A DNA stretch of 8,825 bases, taken from Candidatus Anoxychlamydiales bacterium. GTDB lineage: Bacteria > Chlamydiota > Chlamydiia > Chlamydiales > SM23-39. Both the position numbers and the translations under genes were made by a program. Below are positions 1 to 6,530 of the stretch, in pieces. The DNA lies in contig JAAKFX010000066.1 of the NCBI GenBank assembly GCA_011064865.1, positions 1 through 8,825 of the forward strand, in the 5' to 3' direction. The notes below the pieces were generated by a model. That model saw only the letters and a program-made list of their open reading frames with translations, did not search any database and was not told the DNA's origin. Positions within the stretch are counted from its first letter, which is position 1, and each line of letters opens with the position of its first letter.

Positions 1-6
1 TATATT

Positions 7-36
7 AAATATACCAAAGAATGAATAAAATATACC
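7..36. repeat. 21-bp-spaced direct repeat upstream of the XRE gene
   Basis: The 9-base word AAATATACC occurs at 7-15 and again at 28-36, a start-to-start distance of exactly 21 bases, about two turns of the DNA helix. The second copy is the left arm of the inverted repeat at 29-50. An extra half-site in phase with a palindrome is a common layout for cooperative binding by small HTH dimers. That it serves this purpose here is inference; A/T-rich words recur easily in such DNA, but the CC end makes chance less likely. Confidence 0.45.
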
Positions 37-50
37 CGCAAAGGTATATT
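29..50. promoter_or_regulatory. Perfect inverted repeat, candidate operator of the XRE regulator
   Basis: The arms AATATACC (29-36) and GGTATATT (43-50) are exact reverse complements separated by six bases (CGCAAA). The site ends 26 bases before the start codon of the XRE gene, where a repressor could block initiation. The right arm contains TATATT (45-50), which could itself be a -10 element, although no good -35 stands 16-18 bases upstream. XRE-family regulators of defence and toxin operons commonly bind such palindromes in their own promoter; that this protein binds here is inference. Confidence 0.5.
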
Positions 51-76
51 GCATCAGCAAAATATTTGAAATAAAT

Positions 77-286
77 ATGGATGCTAAAAAATTAGGAAAG
101 AAAATTAAGTTAGCTAGGGTTGAGCTTGATATGACTCAAGCTGATCTGGTAGAAGCTACAGGAATAATGCAGAAGAGTATTTCTCGTTATGAGACTGGAT
201 TATCCTTGCCTTCATTGGAGAGTTTAGAGAAAATATCTAAAGTTTTAAAAAAACCATTTGGATATTTTTTAGATGATCAATGCTAG
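77..286 (+). CDS. XRE-family (Cro/CI-type) helix-turn-helix regulator, 69 aa
   Basis: This is a single-domain HTH_3 DNA-binding protein with no extra effector or peptidase domain. Residues about 8-62 form the five-helix XRE fold: KKIKLARVELDMTQADL (helices 1-2), VEATGIMQKSISRYETG (turn and recognition helix, with the hallmark S-x-x-E-x-G pattern as SRYETG), then PSLESLEKISKVL and the usual GYFLD end. No Shine-Dalgarno sequence is visible before ATG 77, so the leader may be very short. The stop codon is 13 bases from the SIR2-like gene, so the two are very likely co-transcribed. It most likely represses its own operon through the palindrome at 29-50. Small XRE proteins encoded directly before an effector are typical of controlled toxin or abortive-infection modules. 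A restriction controller (C) protein is a possible alternative role, but the adjacent restriction genes are far away and convergent. Confidence 0.85.
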   Translation: MDAKKLGKKIKLARVELDMTQADLVEATGIMQKSISRYETGLSLPSLESLEKISKVLKKPFGYFLDDQC

Positions 287-299
287 TGGGATTCGATAA

Positions 300-1244
300 A
301 TGAGCGTGTTGTTTTTATTTGGTGCTGGGGCTAGTTATGGTTCAGAAAATGATACTACTAATATTCCTAAATTAGGTGTAGATCTTTTTCAAGCTCTAAG
401 AGATCGATTTCCTTTGACATGGGGGACTTTAGATCTGAAATATGGGGATTTGTTTCGTAAGGATTTTGAAAAAGGGATGGATTTAGTCTTAGAGAGGCAT
501 CCAAAAGAAGTATCTGAATTACAGCGTTCTATGGCTGAATATTTTTTCAATTTTATTCCTTCTTCTGACAGTTTGTATATTAGACTCATAAAAAGACTAG
601 GAATAAAGAATGTTTCATTTTCATCTCTTAATTATGATAGATTATTGGAAGAATCAATTATTAGATCAGGATATCATCCTAATTATACGTCAGATCAAAC
701 AAAAGAAAAAGAAGTAGGGGTTTGTTTACCACATGGTGGGTGCAACTTGTTTTTGAAAGGACTTAATATTCCTCCTGGTTCTCTATCATTCACATATGCA
801 GAGGATGTATTTGATAGTACCGAGATTGATATAATTAGAGATTATGAACAGTTTAAAATTGAATTAAAATCACGAGCTTTGCCTCCGATTATGGCTTGTT
901 TTAACTCAAAAAAAACCAGTGCAGTAGGAAGAAAATTTCTTGAAATACAGGCGAGGGGTTTTGAAGAGATGGTTTTGTCTTCAGGGCTAATAGTAATAGT
1001 AGGCGTTAATGTAAGAGAACATGATAGGCATATTTGGTCTCCATTGACAGAAACAAAAGCTAAATTAGCATATTGCTCTGGTAGAAATGGAGCTAAAGAT
1101 TTTAATTTATGGAATAAGAAATGTAGAGTAGAAAAAAAAGATCAGATTTTTCAGGGTTATTTTGTAGATCACTTTGAAGAAATTTGTGAGGAAGTTGAGA
1201 GCTTTTTAAGAAACATGAATTTGACTCAAGTTAATTATAATTAA
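300..1244 (+). CDS. SIR2-like domain protein, candidate NAD-consuming defence effector, 314 aa
   Basis: The protein begins with a Rossmann-type glycine motif, FLFGAGAS (residues 5-12), directly at the N-terminus. It continues with FSSLNYDRLLEE (107-118), where N111 and D113 match the Asn-Tyr-Asp motif of SIR2 domains, then LPHGG (143-147) with H145 in the catalytic-His position, and a late GLIVIVGVNVREHD block (229-242) equivalent to the strand-plus-D motif that closes the NAD pocket. In Thoeris ThsA the matching residues are N112 and H152, needed for NAD cleavage. The protein is essentially one SIR2 domain; only about 70 residues follow, with no recognisable HerA, TPR, STAND or Argonaute part. 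It therefore resembles standalone bacterial SIR2-like proteins rather than the large DSR types. A weak GGGA (288-291) lies eight bases before ATG 300. It shares an operon with the XRE gene and is convergent with the type I genes. No membrane segment or signal peptide is evident. The family call is fairly safe; NADase activity and antiphage function are inferred. Confidence 0.75.
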   Translation: MSVLFLFGAGASYGSENDTTNIPKLGVDLFQALRDRFPLTWGTLDLKYGDLFRKDFEKGMDLVLERHPKEVSELQRSMAEYFFNFIPSSDSLYIRLIKRLGIKNVSFSSLNYDRLLEESIIRSGYHPNYTSDQTKEKEVGVCLPHGGCNLFLKGLNIPPGSLSFTYAEDVFDSTEIDIIRDYEQFKIELKSRALPPIMACFNSKKTSAVGRKFLEIQARGFEEMVLSSGLIVIVGVNVREHDRHIWSPLTETKAKLAYCSGRNGAKDFNLWNKKCRVEKKDQIFQGYFVDHFEEICEEVESFLRNMNLTQVNYN

Positions 1245-1311
1245 ACTAGAAAAAAAGCAAAAAGTATGAAAGTTGATATTTTTGTGAATATGAGAACATT
1301 TCAGCTCATGC
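1245..1311. other. Convergent intergenic region, no clear terminator
   Basis: These 67 bases separate the ends of the SIR2-like gene and the HsdM-HsdS gene. They hold a weak hairpin (ATGAG at 1290-1294, CTCAT at 1305-1309, ten-base loop). On the - strand a T-rich stretch follows (1245-1262 as read leftward), but it lies about 27 bases beyond the stem, too far for a standard intrinsic terminator. I see no tRNA, attachment-site pattern or small gene here. Confidence 0.4.
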
Positions 1312-3792
1312 CTATTCAGACCACAATTTAGAAAGAACGTCTTTTGTTTTCTGTTCATAAATTTTGATTAATTTTTTGGCAGATTCTACTGAAGAACGTT
1401 CATATTCAATTTTTTCAATAATTTGTTGTTGGATTTTAATAGAAGGTAGAGGTACTTCAAGATTTTTTATCTTTGACAAGCTTAATTCTATTTGTCCGCC
1501 ATTTCCTTGAGCCATATTTTCCAATCCTTTGAAACCATAAATTGAATTTAATGCATATAAAACATAATCACTTTTAGCCATATTAGGTTTTATTCGTACA
1601 ATAGTGATATGACCGTCAACAACAAATTCGCCATCTAATTTAAATAATGTCATTCTTCCAGCAGTTCCAACACCAGTAGAGTTAATTAATAAATCTCTTT
1701 CCCGCAATTGTCTGTGATCTAAAATAAAATCTTTTGTTACGAAATGTTTTTTAGAAAAATCAAATTCAAAATATCCTCTTGCTTGACCTGATTTTATTAC
1801 TTGAACTTTTGAATTTCCATATATTGGAGTTTTTCCTCGTTGGATTAAGTCGGTGATTACCTCTAACGTCACCTTTTGCCACTTTGGATCAATATTTATT
1901 TTTGGTTTCCAATTTTGAACTATTTGTTTAGCCCCAGAGATAATGTTTTGGTAGACTTCTAGTTCAGCAACAAGCTGTTCTTGGATTTCAAGGGGGGGGA
2001 GGGGAATTTTAAGATCTTTGATTATTGATTGTGAAATGTTTGATTGAGCCCCTCCTCCAGCAAGTCTAAGCATAATATCTTTTTGATTTTTAAGCATTTG
2101 GAAAAGAAATCCCGGAATAAATTTATCAGAAGGCAAAACTCCACATATAGCTTGATTTGTAGCGCTTTCAAATTTTAACAAGCCAACTTTACCAGCAGTT
2201 GCTCCATACATTGCAATTAAAACAGTATTTACTGGAAATATTTTTGCAGAAGAATTTTTTAAACCTTCTTGTGTAATAAACAATTTTGACCTTTCAATGA
2301 AGCCTTGTTCTACTTCACCGCTTCTTAACCATGGAATTGTCCCATTTTGATAGTATTCTTCTTTATGTTTAAGAGGGGTGCCTCCTGAAGTGGTTTTGCA
2401 GACGTTTCCTAGCCTTACTAGAGACCATTTGGCATTACGCTGATTGGTCATTATATTGTAGCGTTCATAGCTCAAATTATAGGTGTTATTTTTGCCGATT
2501 TTACTTTTCTCTACATAGACTGCTAGTTTGCTTTTAATTTCCTTTCCACTTTTCCATAAATTAATTATTTCTAGAGCTTCAGGTAAGTCGTTTTTGTAAT
2601 TCGCTCGTCTTTGTGCTCCGAGATCAAAACCATCATTTTCAACTTTGATAAAAAGAATCTCAGAGTTTTTTCGGGCATATTCGTTGTCAAATAACAAAAT
2701 GCTTGTTTTAACTCCGCTATATGGTTGAAATACACCAGAAGGTAAACTCACAACTGCATAAAGACCATTTTCTAGTAGATTTTTTCTGAGTTGTTTATAT
2801 GCTTTTCCTGATTGAAAAATAATGCCTTCAGGAACAATAATACCGGCACGTCCTTTTGGCCGCAGATGGTTAACAATATAGTCTACAAAAAGGACTTCAG
2901 AGCGATTAGATTGGACACTGAATTTATTATGCGTGCTTACGCCTCCCTTAGGAGACATAAAGGGTGGATTGGCGAGAATAACATCAAATTTATCGGCCCA
3001 TCGTTCTTCTTGAGAAAGTGTGTTATAATTAAATATTTTAGGATTTCTAAATTGATGAAGATACATATTTACTTGCGAAATACGTACCATTCCCGGATCA
3101 ACATCATAACCTTCAAAATTATTCATAAGTACTTTACGTTGATCTGGAGTAAGAGGCTTTTTTTTATTTTCTGAAAGATCTAGATTCTTGTTGTTATGCT
3201 TTTCTAAAATATGTTTATAGGCACTTATCAAGAAACCCGATGTGCCGCAGGCAGGGTCAAGTATTTTATCATCTTTGGTCGGGTTTATTGCTGCGACGAT
3301 AAAGTCAATAATATGACGAGGTGTACGAAATTGTCCAGCATCACCCTGACTACTCATAATAGAAAGGAGATATTCATAAGCATTGCCGAGTTCTTCAGAG
3401 TTGGAGTAATCGAAATAGTTTATTTCTTTTAAAAAAAGCCCAAGCACCTCTGGAGATCTATAAGGTAAAAATGCAGATTTAAAAATACCACGAAAAAGCT
3501 CTGGTAATTGTTTTGCTTCAGAAAACTTTGCTAGAGCTTCTGAATAAAGGTTCATACGTTCTTGATTGCCTAAGCGAGAGTCCATAAGGCGAGTCCATGC
3601 ATAAGGTTCGAGCTCTTCGATGAAAAATGATGGCTCTCCACCTGCTTTTATTGCTGATTGATCCATATCATCCATGAATTTATAAATAAGAGCATTGGTA
3701 ATTTGATCTATTTGTGAAGATGGATTCGGAACAACTCCAACTAACACCTGACGCGCAGCATCAATATGGCGTTTTGTTTCTTGTGTAAGCAT
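1312..3792 (-). CDS. hsdM/hsdS: Type I restriction-modification methylase/specificity fusion (HsdM-HsdS), 826 aa
   Basis: One reading frame joins two normally separate subunits. Residues 1-130 resemble the HsdM N-terminal helical domain. Residues about 135-445 are the N6-adenine methylase, with the AdoMet motif DPACGTSGF (179-187) and catalytic NPPF (275-278). Residues about 454-826 are a complete specificity subunit: TRD1 (about 455-600, SGGTP and IPWLRSGEV), the boundary block IPLPPLEIQEQL (596-607) with a helical spacer, TRD2 (about 637-785, starting WQKVTLEVI), and a second block VPLPSIKIQQQI (780-791) with a terminal helix. M448 (2449-2451) may be the relic start of a once separate hsdS, but no ribosome binding site precedes it. 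The product should methylate adenine in a bipartite site and guide HsdR. The gene follows hsdR by ten bases and starts with AGGA six bases ahead of ATG, so translation is coupled. A C8 run within codons 598-601 could switch the frame. M-S fusions exist in databases but are less usual than separate subunits. Confidence 0.92.
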   Translation of the reverse strand: MLTQETKRHIDAARQVLVGVVPNPSSQIDQITNALIYKFMDDMDQSAIKAGGEPSFFIEELEPYAWTRLMDSRLGNQERMNLYSEALAKFSEAKQLPELFRGIFKSAFLPYRSPEVLGLFLKEINYFDYSNSEELGNAYEYLLSIMSSQGDAGQFRTPRHIIDFIVAAINPTKDDKILDPACGTSGFLISAYKHILEKHNNKNLDLSENKKKPLTPDQRKVLMNNFEGYDVDPGMVRISQVNMYLHQFRNPKIFNYNTLSQEERWADKFDVILANPPFMSPKGGVSTHNKFSVQSNRSEVLFVDYIVNHLRPKGRAGIIVPEGIIFQSGKAYKQLRKNLLENGLYAVVSLPSGVFQPYSGVKTSILLFDNEYARKNSEILFIKVENDGFDLGAQRRANYKNDLPEALEIINLWKSGKEIKSKLAVYVEKSKIGKNNTYNLSYERYNIMTNQRNAKWSLVRLGNVCKTTSGGTPLKHKEEYYQNGTIPWLRSGEVEQGFIERSKLFITQEGLKNSSAKIFPVNTVLIAMYGATAGKVGLLKFESATNQAICGVLPSDKFIPGFLFQMLKNQKDIMLRLAGGGAQSNISQSIIKDLKIPLPPLEIQEQLVAELEVYQNIISGAKQIVQNWKPKINIDPKWQKVTLEVITDLIQRGKTPIYGNSKVQVIKSGQARGYFEFDFSKKHFVTKDFILDHRQLRERDLLINSTGVGTAGRMTLFKLDGEFVVDGHITIVRIKPNMAKSDYVLYALNSIYGFKGLENMAQGNGGQIELSLSKIKNLEVPLPSIKIQQQIIEKIEYERSSVESAKKLIKIYEQKTKDVLSKLWSE
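1992..1999 (-). repeat. Eight-base G/C homopolymer inside the HsdS part, candidate phase-variation tract
   Basis: The + strand carries eight G in a row (1992-1999), then A, then four more G (2001-2004). On the coding strand this reads C4-T-C8 and encodes the Pro-Leu-Pro-Pro-Leu of the conserved block after TRD1. I traced both slipped frames. Nine C gives CCT followed at once by TGA, a 601-residue product. Seven C gives TTG AAA TCC and so on to TAG, a 610-residue product. Both keep the methylase and TRD1 and lose the spacer helix and TRD2. The matching block after TRD2 encodes its two prolines as CCT, so the CCC run is not forced by the protein sequence. Confidence 0.6.
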
Positions 3793-3804
3793 GTTTTTTC
3801 CTCT
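3793..3804 (-). promoter_or_regulatory. Ribosome binding site of the HsdM-HsdS gene
   Basis: On the - strand the sequence AGGA (3802-3799) starts directly after the hsdR stop codon TAG (3805-3803), is followed by AAAAAC and then ATG (3792). The six-base spacer is close to ideal and fixes the HsdM start. The tight spacing implies that ribosomes finishing hsdR can restart here, keeping R and M/S in proportion. Confidence 0.75.
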
Positions 3805-6370
3805 AATTCATGAAGGTATTTAAGGATACATAGTCTTTTATATATGTTGGAACGATTTTTTTAAATCCATTTAACTTTTGGTATTCATTAAAGCCAAAAG
3901 TTGGGCAGAAATTAAATTGTGCAGGTGTGTTGTTTTTAATAATTTCGCGAACTTCCTCATCAACAATATAGGCTTTAAAAAAGTTTTTTACAGTGGTGTA
4001 GTTTTCAATATCTATAGCATTTATTGATTGAAATTTAAGCCATTCTGACTCAAGAAGATCATCTTTCATTTTAAAATTATCTTGTTCTCCAAATGCAACT
4101 AGAAGAAATTCTTTAATAGAGATACGACGATCTATATGGAAAGCTTTACGGATTTTATCTAGATTGAGGAAATGCTTTGGTTTTTCAAAGATGTGTTTTT
4201 TTGTATATTCTTCTGCACCTGCAATATCTCCGTTATCCCAAAGATTTTTTAAATCAGCATTTCCCAGAACATCTTCCTCTACTGCTTTTTTAAATCCTTC
4301 GCGATCAATACGCATTCCTTCTTTCCCAATAAAGATTTCATTGATGCTCTTAATAGCATCAGCGGAATCTAAGTTAATTTTCCCCTTAAATATTTTATTT
4401 CCTTCCTCATCTATAAATACGTCTCCTGTACCTGCTTCGTCAAGTTCTTCAGAAATGTTCTTTATTTGTGGCAAGGTGATTTTTTCATCATAGAGGAATT
4501 TTTTTTCGAAATATTCACAGGCTGCGAAAAAATCAAAGAATTTAAAGTGTTCTTTGTTTTTGGAGTAGGTCTCGTTTGATAAATAGTCAAGATACTCAAA
4601 AAGATGCTTTCGAGTCCCTCGACCTTTTATCTGCACGAATTCAGAAGGACTAAATATTGGTTTCATTAAGGCAAGATTTAAAATATCTGGACAATCATAA
4701 CCTGTTGTCATCATTCCAACAGTTACGCATACACGTGTCTTACTAGAAGTATATGCTTCAGGATGTTTTACTTTGCCACCAAGAGTATTATTTGAAAAGT
4801 TACTTGTCATTTGTTGAGCACTTTGCACATGAGATGTAACTTGTACGGCAAAATCGGATTTTCCATATTGAGTTGGCCATTTTTCAAATGCTAATTTATT
4901 CAAAATATTAGTAATTCTCGCAGCATGACTTTGCGATACGCAAAAAACAATCGATTTTCCAAAAAGATCTATTCCATAATCTTTAGCAGTTGGATCACAC
5001 AATCCGTTATCTAGAAATGCTTTGCACATTGCAATATTTGTTTCTTTATTAAAAAACTTACGTTCAAAGTGGCGCGCGTTGAAACGCTCTTCAACAGTTT
5101 CTCCTTCTTCAGTGGTGGTATGAACCGCATAACCTTCATCGGAAAGAAGTTGAGTTGTTATCTCGGTGCGGGCATCTACGACAATAGGATTTACTAAATA
5201 TTTAGGGACGCCATCTAATAGAGAAAATCGAAATGTAGGTTCTCCGGAAGCACATCCAAATGTTTTATAGGTATCAAGAAGTTGTCGACGTTCAAATTCT
5301 TTTTCAACATCGGCATTTTCAGAATCACAACCTTTTAGATAGTCTTTTGGCGTAGCAGTAAGACCAATCTTATAGCCAACAAAATACTCAAATACGGCTC
5401 GGCTGTTACCCCCAATAGAACGGTGGGCTTCATCGGAGATAACCAATTCGAAGTCGGTAGGTGAAAACTCTTTTTTATATTTATCTCCAGCTAGAAATGT
5501 TTGAATAGTTGAAACAACAATTTGAGCATTTCTCCATGAATCACGATTGTTTTTGTAGATCATCGTTGTAAAATCTTTTCCCAGAGAAGTCTTAAAGGCT
5601 TTATGAGCTTGCTCTTCTAATTCGAGTCGATCAACCAAAAATAGAATACGTTGGGCGTTGCCTGATTTTAGAAAAAGTTTTATAACAGCTGCAGAAACTA
5701 GTGTTTTACCTGTGCCAGTAGCCATTTCAAAAAGAAAGCGAGAGTTGCCATTTCGTGCAGCTTCTTGCAAACTTTTAATTGCTTGTACCTGATAGGTTCT
5801 CATTTGTTTGAGGCTGTTATTGCGTAAAAATGTAGTTCTTTGATTTTCATCTTGAAATGCTGGGTCTCGCGAATAAGCGGGCATTTGTGATTCTATGATA
5901 TAATTCTCGTCTACAGAAGAATTAGATAATTCGGTAGGATTAGGTATATAAGTTTTATACTGAGATAAAGATCCTTGGGTTGGAAATCGTAAAATTGTTT
6001 CAGGATTGCCATATTGTGTATCCCAAAAGTAATGGATGTTTCCATTAGAAAGAATAATGAATCGGGCTTTTACATTTCGTGCATAATTTCTGGCTTGTTC
6101 TTTAGCTGATAGGGGATCAATAGATTCTTTTTTAGCTTCAACTACAACTAATGCACTACCATCCTTATCTAAAAGAAGAAAATCAATTGCGCCTCGTCTT
6201 TTGTCATGAGTTTCAGCATTTTCAAAGTCATTGCCTAATTCTGAAAATTTAACTCCAGCTTCAAGCTGAATATTAGCTTTCCTGTCTTTATTAGATTCAA
6301 AACGCCATCCGGATTCTTCAAGGCGGTTATTTATTTTTATTCTAGCTTGCGCTTCGTTATTTTTTATCAT
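3803..6370 (-). CDS. hsdR: Type I restriction enzyme R subunit (nuclease and DNA translocase), 855 aa
   Basis: HsdR cuts unmodified DNA after ATP-driven translocation, in complex with M and S. The N-terminal nuclease has the PD-(D/E)XK signature: D63 in AIDF, E78-x-K80 in VVVEAK, and the HsdR-type QxxxY motif Q92/Y96 in QARNYA. The superfamily 2 motor follows: Walker A ATGTGKT (217-223), DEAH (313-316), LTATP (337-341), TTGYDCPDI (555-563) and QIKGRGTR (580-587). Residues about 600-855 form the C-terminal region expected to dock on the methylase; the length and motif layout look closest to the EcoEI/EcoAI (type IB) group, a judgement by eye. All catalytic motifs are intact, so the gene is probably functional. 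ATG 6370 has no visible Shine-Dalgarno; a TATAAT box lies upstream at 6406-6401. It is the first gene of the R then M/S operon. Its base composition looks somewhat richer in G+C than the flanking small genes (two sampled 60-base lines gave 22 and 24 G+C). Confidence 0.95.
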   Translation of the reverse strand: MIKNNEAQARIKINNRLEESGWRFESNKDRKANIQLEAGVKFSELGNDFENAETHDKRRGAIDFLLLDKDGSALVVVEAKKESIDPLSAKEQARNYARNVKARFIILSNGNIHYFWDTQYGNPETILRFPTQGSLSQYKTYIPNPTELSNSSVDENYIIESQMPAYSRDPAFQDENQRTTFLRNNSLKQMRTYQVQAIKSLQEAARNGNSRFLFEMATGTGKTLVSAAVIKLFLKSGNAQRILFLVDRLELEEQAHKAFKTSLGKDFTTMIYKNNRDSWRNAQIVVSTIQTFLAGDKYKKEFSPTDFELVISDEAHRSIGGNSRAVFEYFVGYKIGLTATPKDYLKGCDSENADVEKEFERRQLLDTYKTFGCASGEPTFRFSLLDGVPKYLVNPIVVDARTEITTQLLSDEGYAVHTTTEEGETVEERFNARHFERKFFNKETNIAMCKAFLDNGLCDPTAKDYGIDLFGKSIVFCVSQSHAARITNILNKLAFEKWPTQYGKSDFAVQVTSHVQSAQQMTSNFSNNTLGGKVKHPEAYTSSKTRVCVTVGMMTTGYDCPDILNLALMKPIFSPSEFVQIKGRGTRKHLFEYLDYLSNETYSKNKEHFKFFDFFAACEYFEKKFLYDEKITLPQIKNISEELDEAGTGDVFIDEEGNKIFKGKINLDSADAIKSINEIFIGKEGMRIDREGFKKAVEEDVLGNADLKNLWDNGDIAGAEEYTKKHIFEKPKHFLNLDKIRKAFHIDRRISIKEFLLVAFGEQDNFKMKDDLLESEWLKFQSINAIDIENYTTVKNFFKAYIVDEEVREIIKNNTPAQFNFCPTFGFNEYQKLNGFKKIVPTYIKDYVSLNTFMN

Positions 6371-6400
6371 TTATTTAAAATATTGTTTTTGTTTGTTGTA

Positions 6401-6429
6401 ATTATAAAGAAAATGCAATTAAATTTTAA
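6401..6429 (-). promoter_or_regulatory. Candidate promoter of the hsdR operon
   Basis: A perfect -10 hexamer TATAAT lies at 6406-6401 on the - strand. Seventeen bases upstream is TTAAAA (6429-6424), a poor -35 match that shares only TT and the last A. Transcription would start near 6394, giving a leader of about 24 bases before ATG 6370. The surrounding DNA is so A/T-rich that TATAAT alone is weak proof. Confidence 0.4.
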
Positions 6430-6435
6430 GTTAAA

Positions 6436-6485
6436 TTAATTATTAGTAATAGTTGTTGCAGCTATTGGTTTTACTAATTAATTAA
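6436..6485. repeat. Long imperfect dyad in the divergent promoter region
   Basis: The left arm TTAATTATTAGTAA (6436-6449) and the right arm TTACTAATTAATTAA (6471-6485) are reverse complements apart from one extra base in the right arm. Inside them AATAG (6448-6452) and CTATT (6462-6466) pair again around a nine-base loop. The dyad sits upstream of the hsdR promoter candidate and of the rightward nuclease gene, so it could be a shared operator or extrude as a cruciform. The rest of 6371-6530 shows no gene. Confidence 0.4.
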
Positions 6486-6487
6486 GT

Positions 6488-6516
6488 TTGTTTTTGGTAA
6501 TATAGTCTTGTTATAT
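6488..6516 (+). promoter_or_regulatory. Weak candidate promoter of the rightward three-gene cluster
   Basis: TTGTTT (6488-6493) and TTATAT (6511-6516) stand 17 bases apart and would start transcription around 6523, very close to the ATG at 6531 and overlapping its ribosome binding site. This makes the pair doubtful; the true promoter may lie slightly upstream, for example using TAATAT at 6498-6503, which has no fitting -35. Confidence 0.25.
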
Positions 6517-6520
6517 AAAT

Positions 6521-6527
6521 GAGGAAG
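6521..6527 (+). promoter_or_regulatory. Ribosome binding site that decides the nuclease start
   Basis: GAGGAAG at 6521-6527 places AGGA (6522-6525) five bases before the ATG at 6531. An in-frame ATG at 6519 overlaps this site and has no Shine-Dalgarno of its own, so the start at 6531 is preferred over the longer frame. Confidence 0.8.
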
Positions 6528-6530
6528 AAT

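Noticed and set aside
389..589. Minus-strand 66-codon frame inside the SIR2-like gene
   Set aside because: Fully antisense to a gene with clear family motifs and without any start signal.
908..1139. Two runs of eight A in the SIR2-like gene (908-915 and 1132-1139) as phase-variation tracts
   Set aside because: Runs of eight A or T occur elsewhere in this A/T-rich window, for example 3158-3165 in the methylase part, and arise from ordinary Lys codons. They are far less telling than the G8 run.
1290..1309. ATGAG/CTCAT hairpin as a bidirectional terminator
   Set aside because: The stem is only five pairs with a ten-base loop, and there is no T-run directly after it on either strand.
2812..3432. 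Plus-strand open frames of 120 and 73 codons inside the HsdM region
   Set aside because: They lie wholly antisense to the conserved methylase motifs, have no ribosome binding sites and show no recognisable domain.
4164..4493. Plus-strand 109-codon frame rich in Ser, Ile and Phe within hsdR
   Set aside because: Its apparent hydrophobicity is the mirror of the charged hsdR C-terminal region on the other strand; no start signal.
6519..6530. Longer start for the PD-(D/E)XK nuclease at ATG 6519
   Set aside because: It overlaps the AGGA site that serves ATG 6531, lacks its own ribosome binding site, and adds only four residues of no family value.
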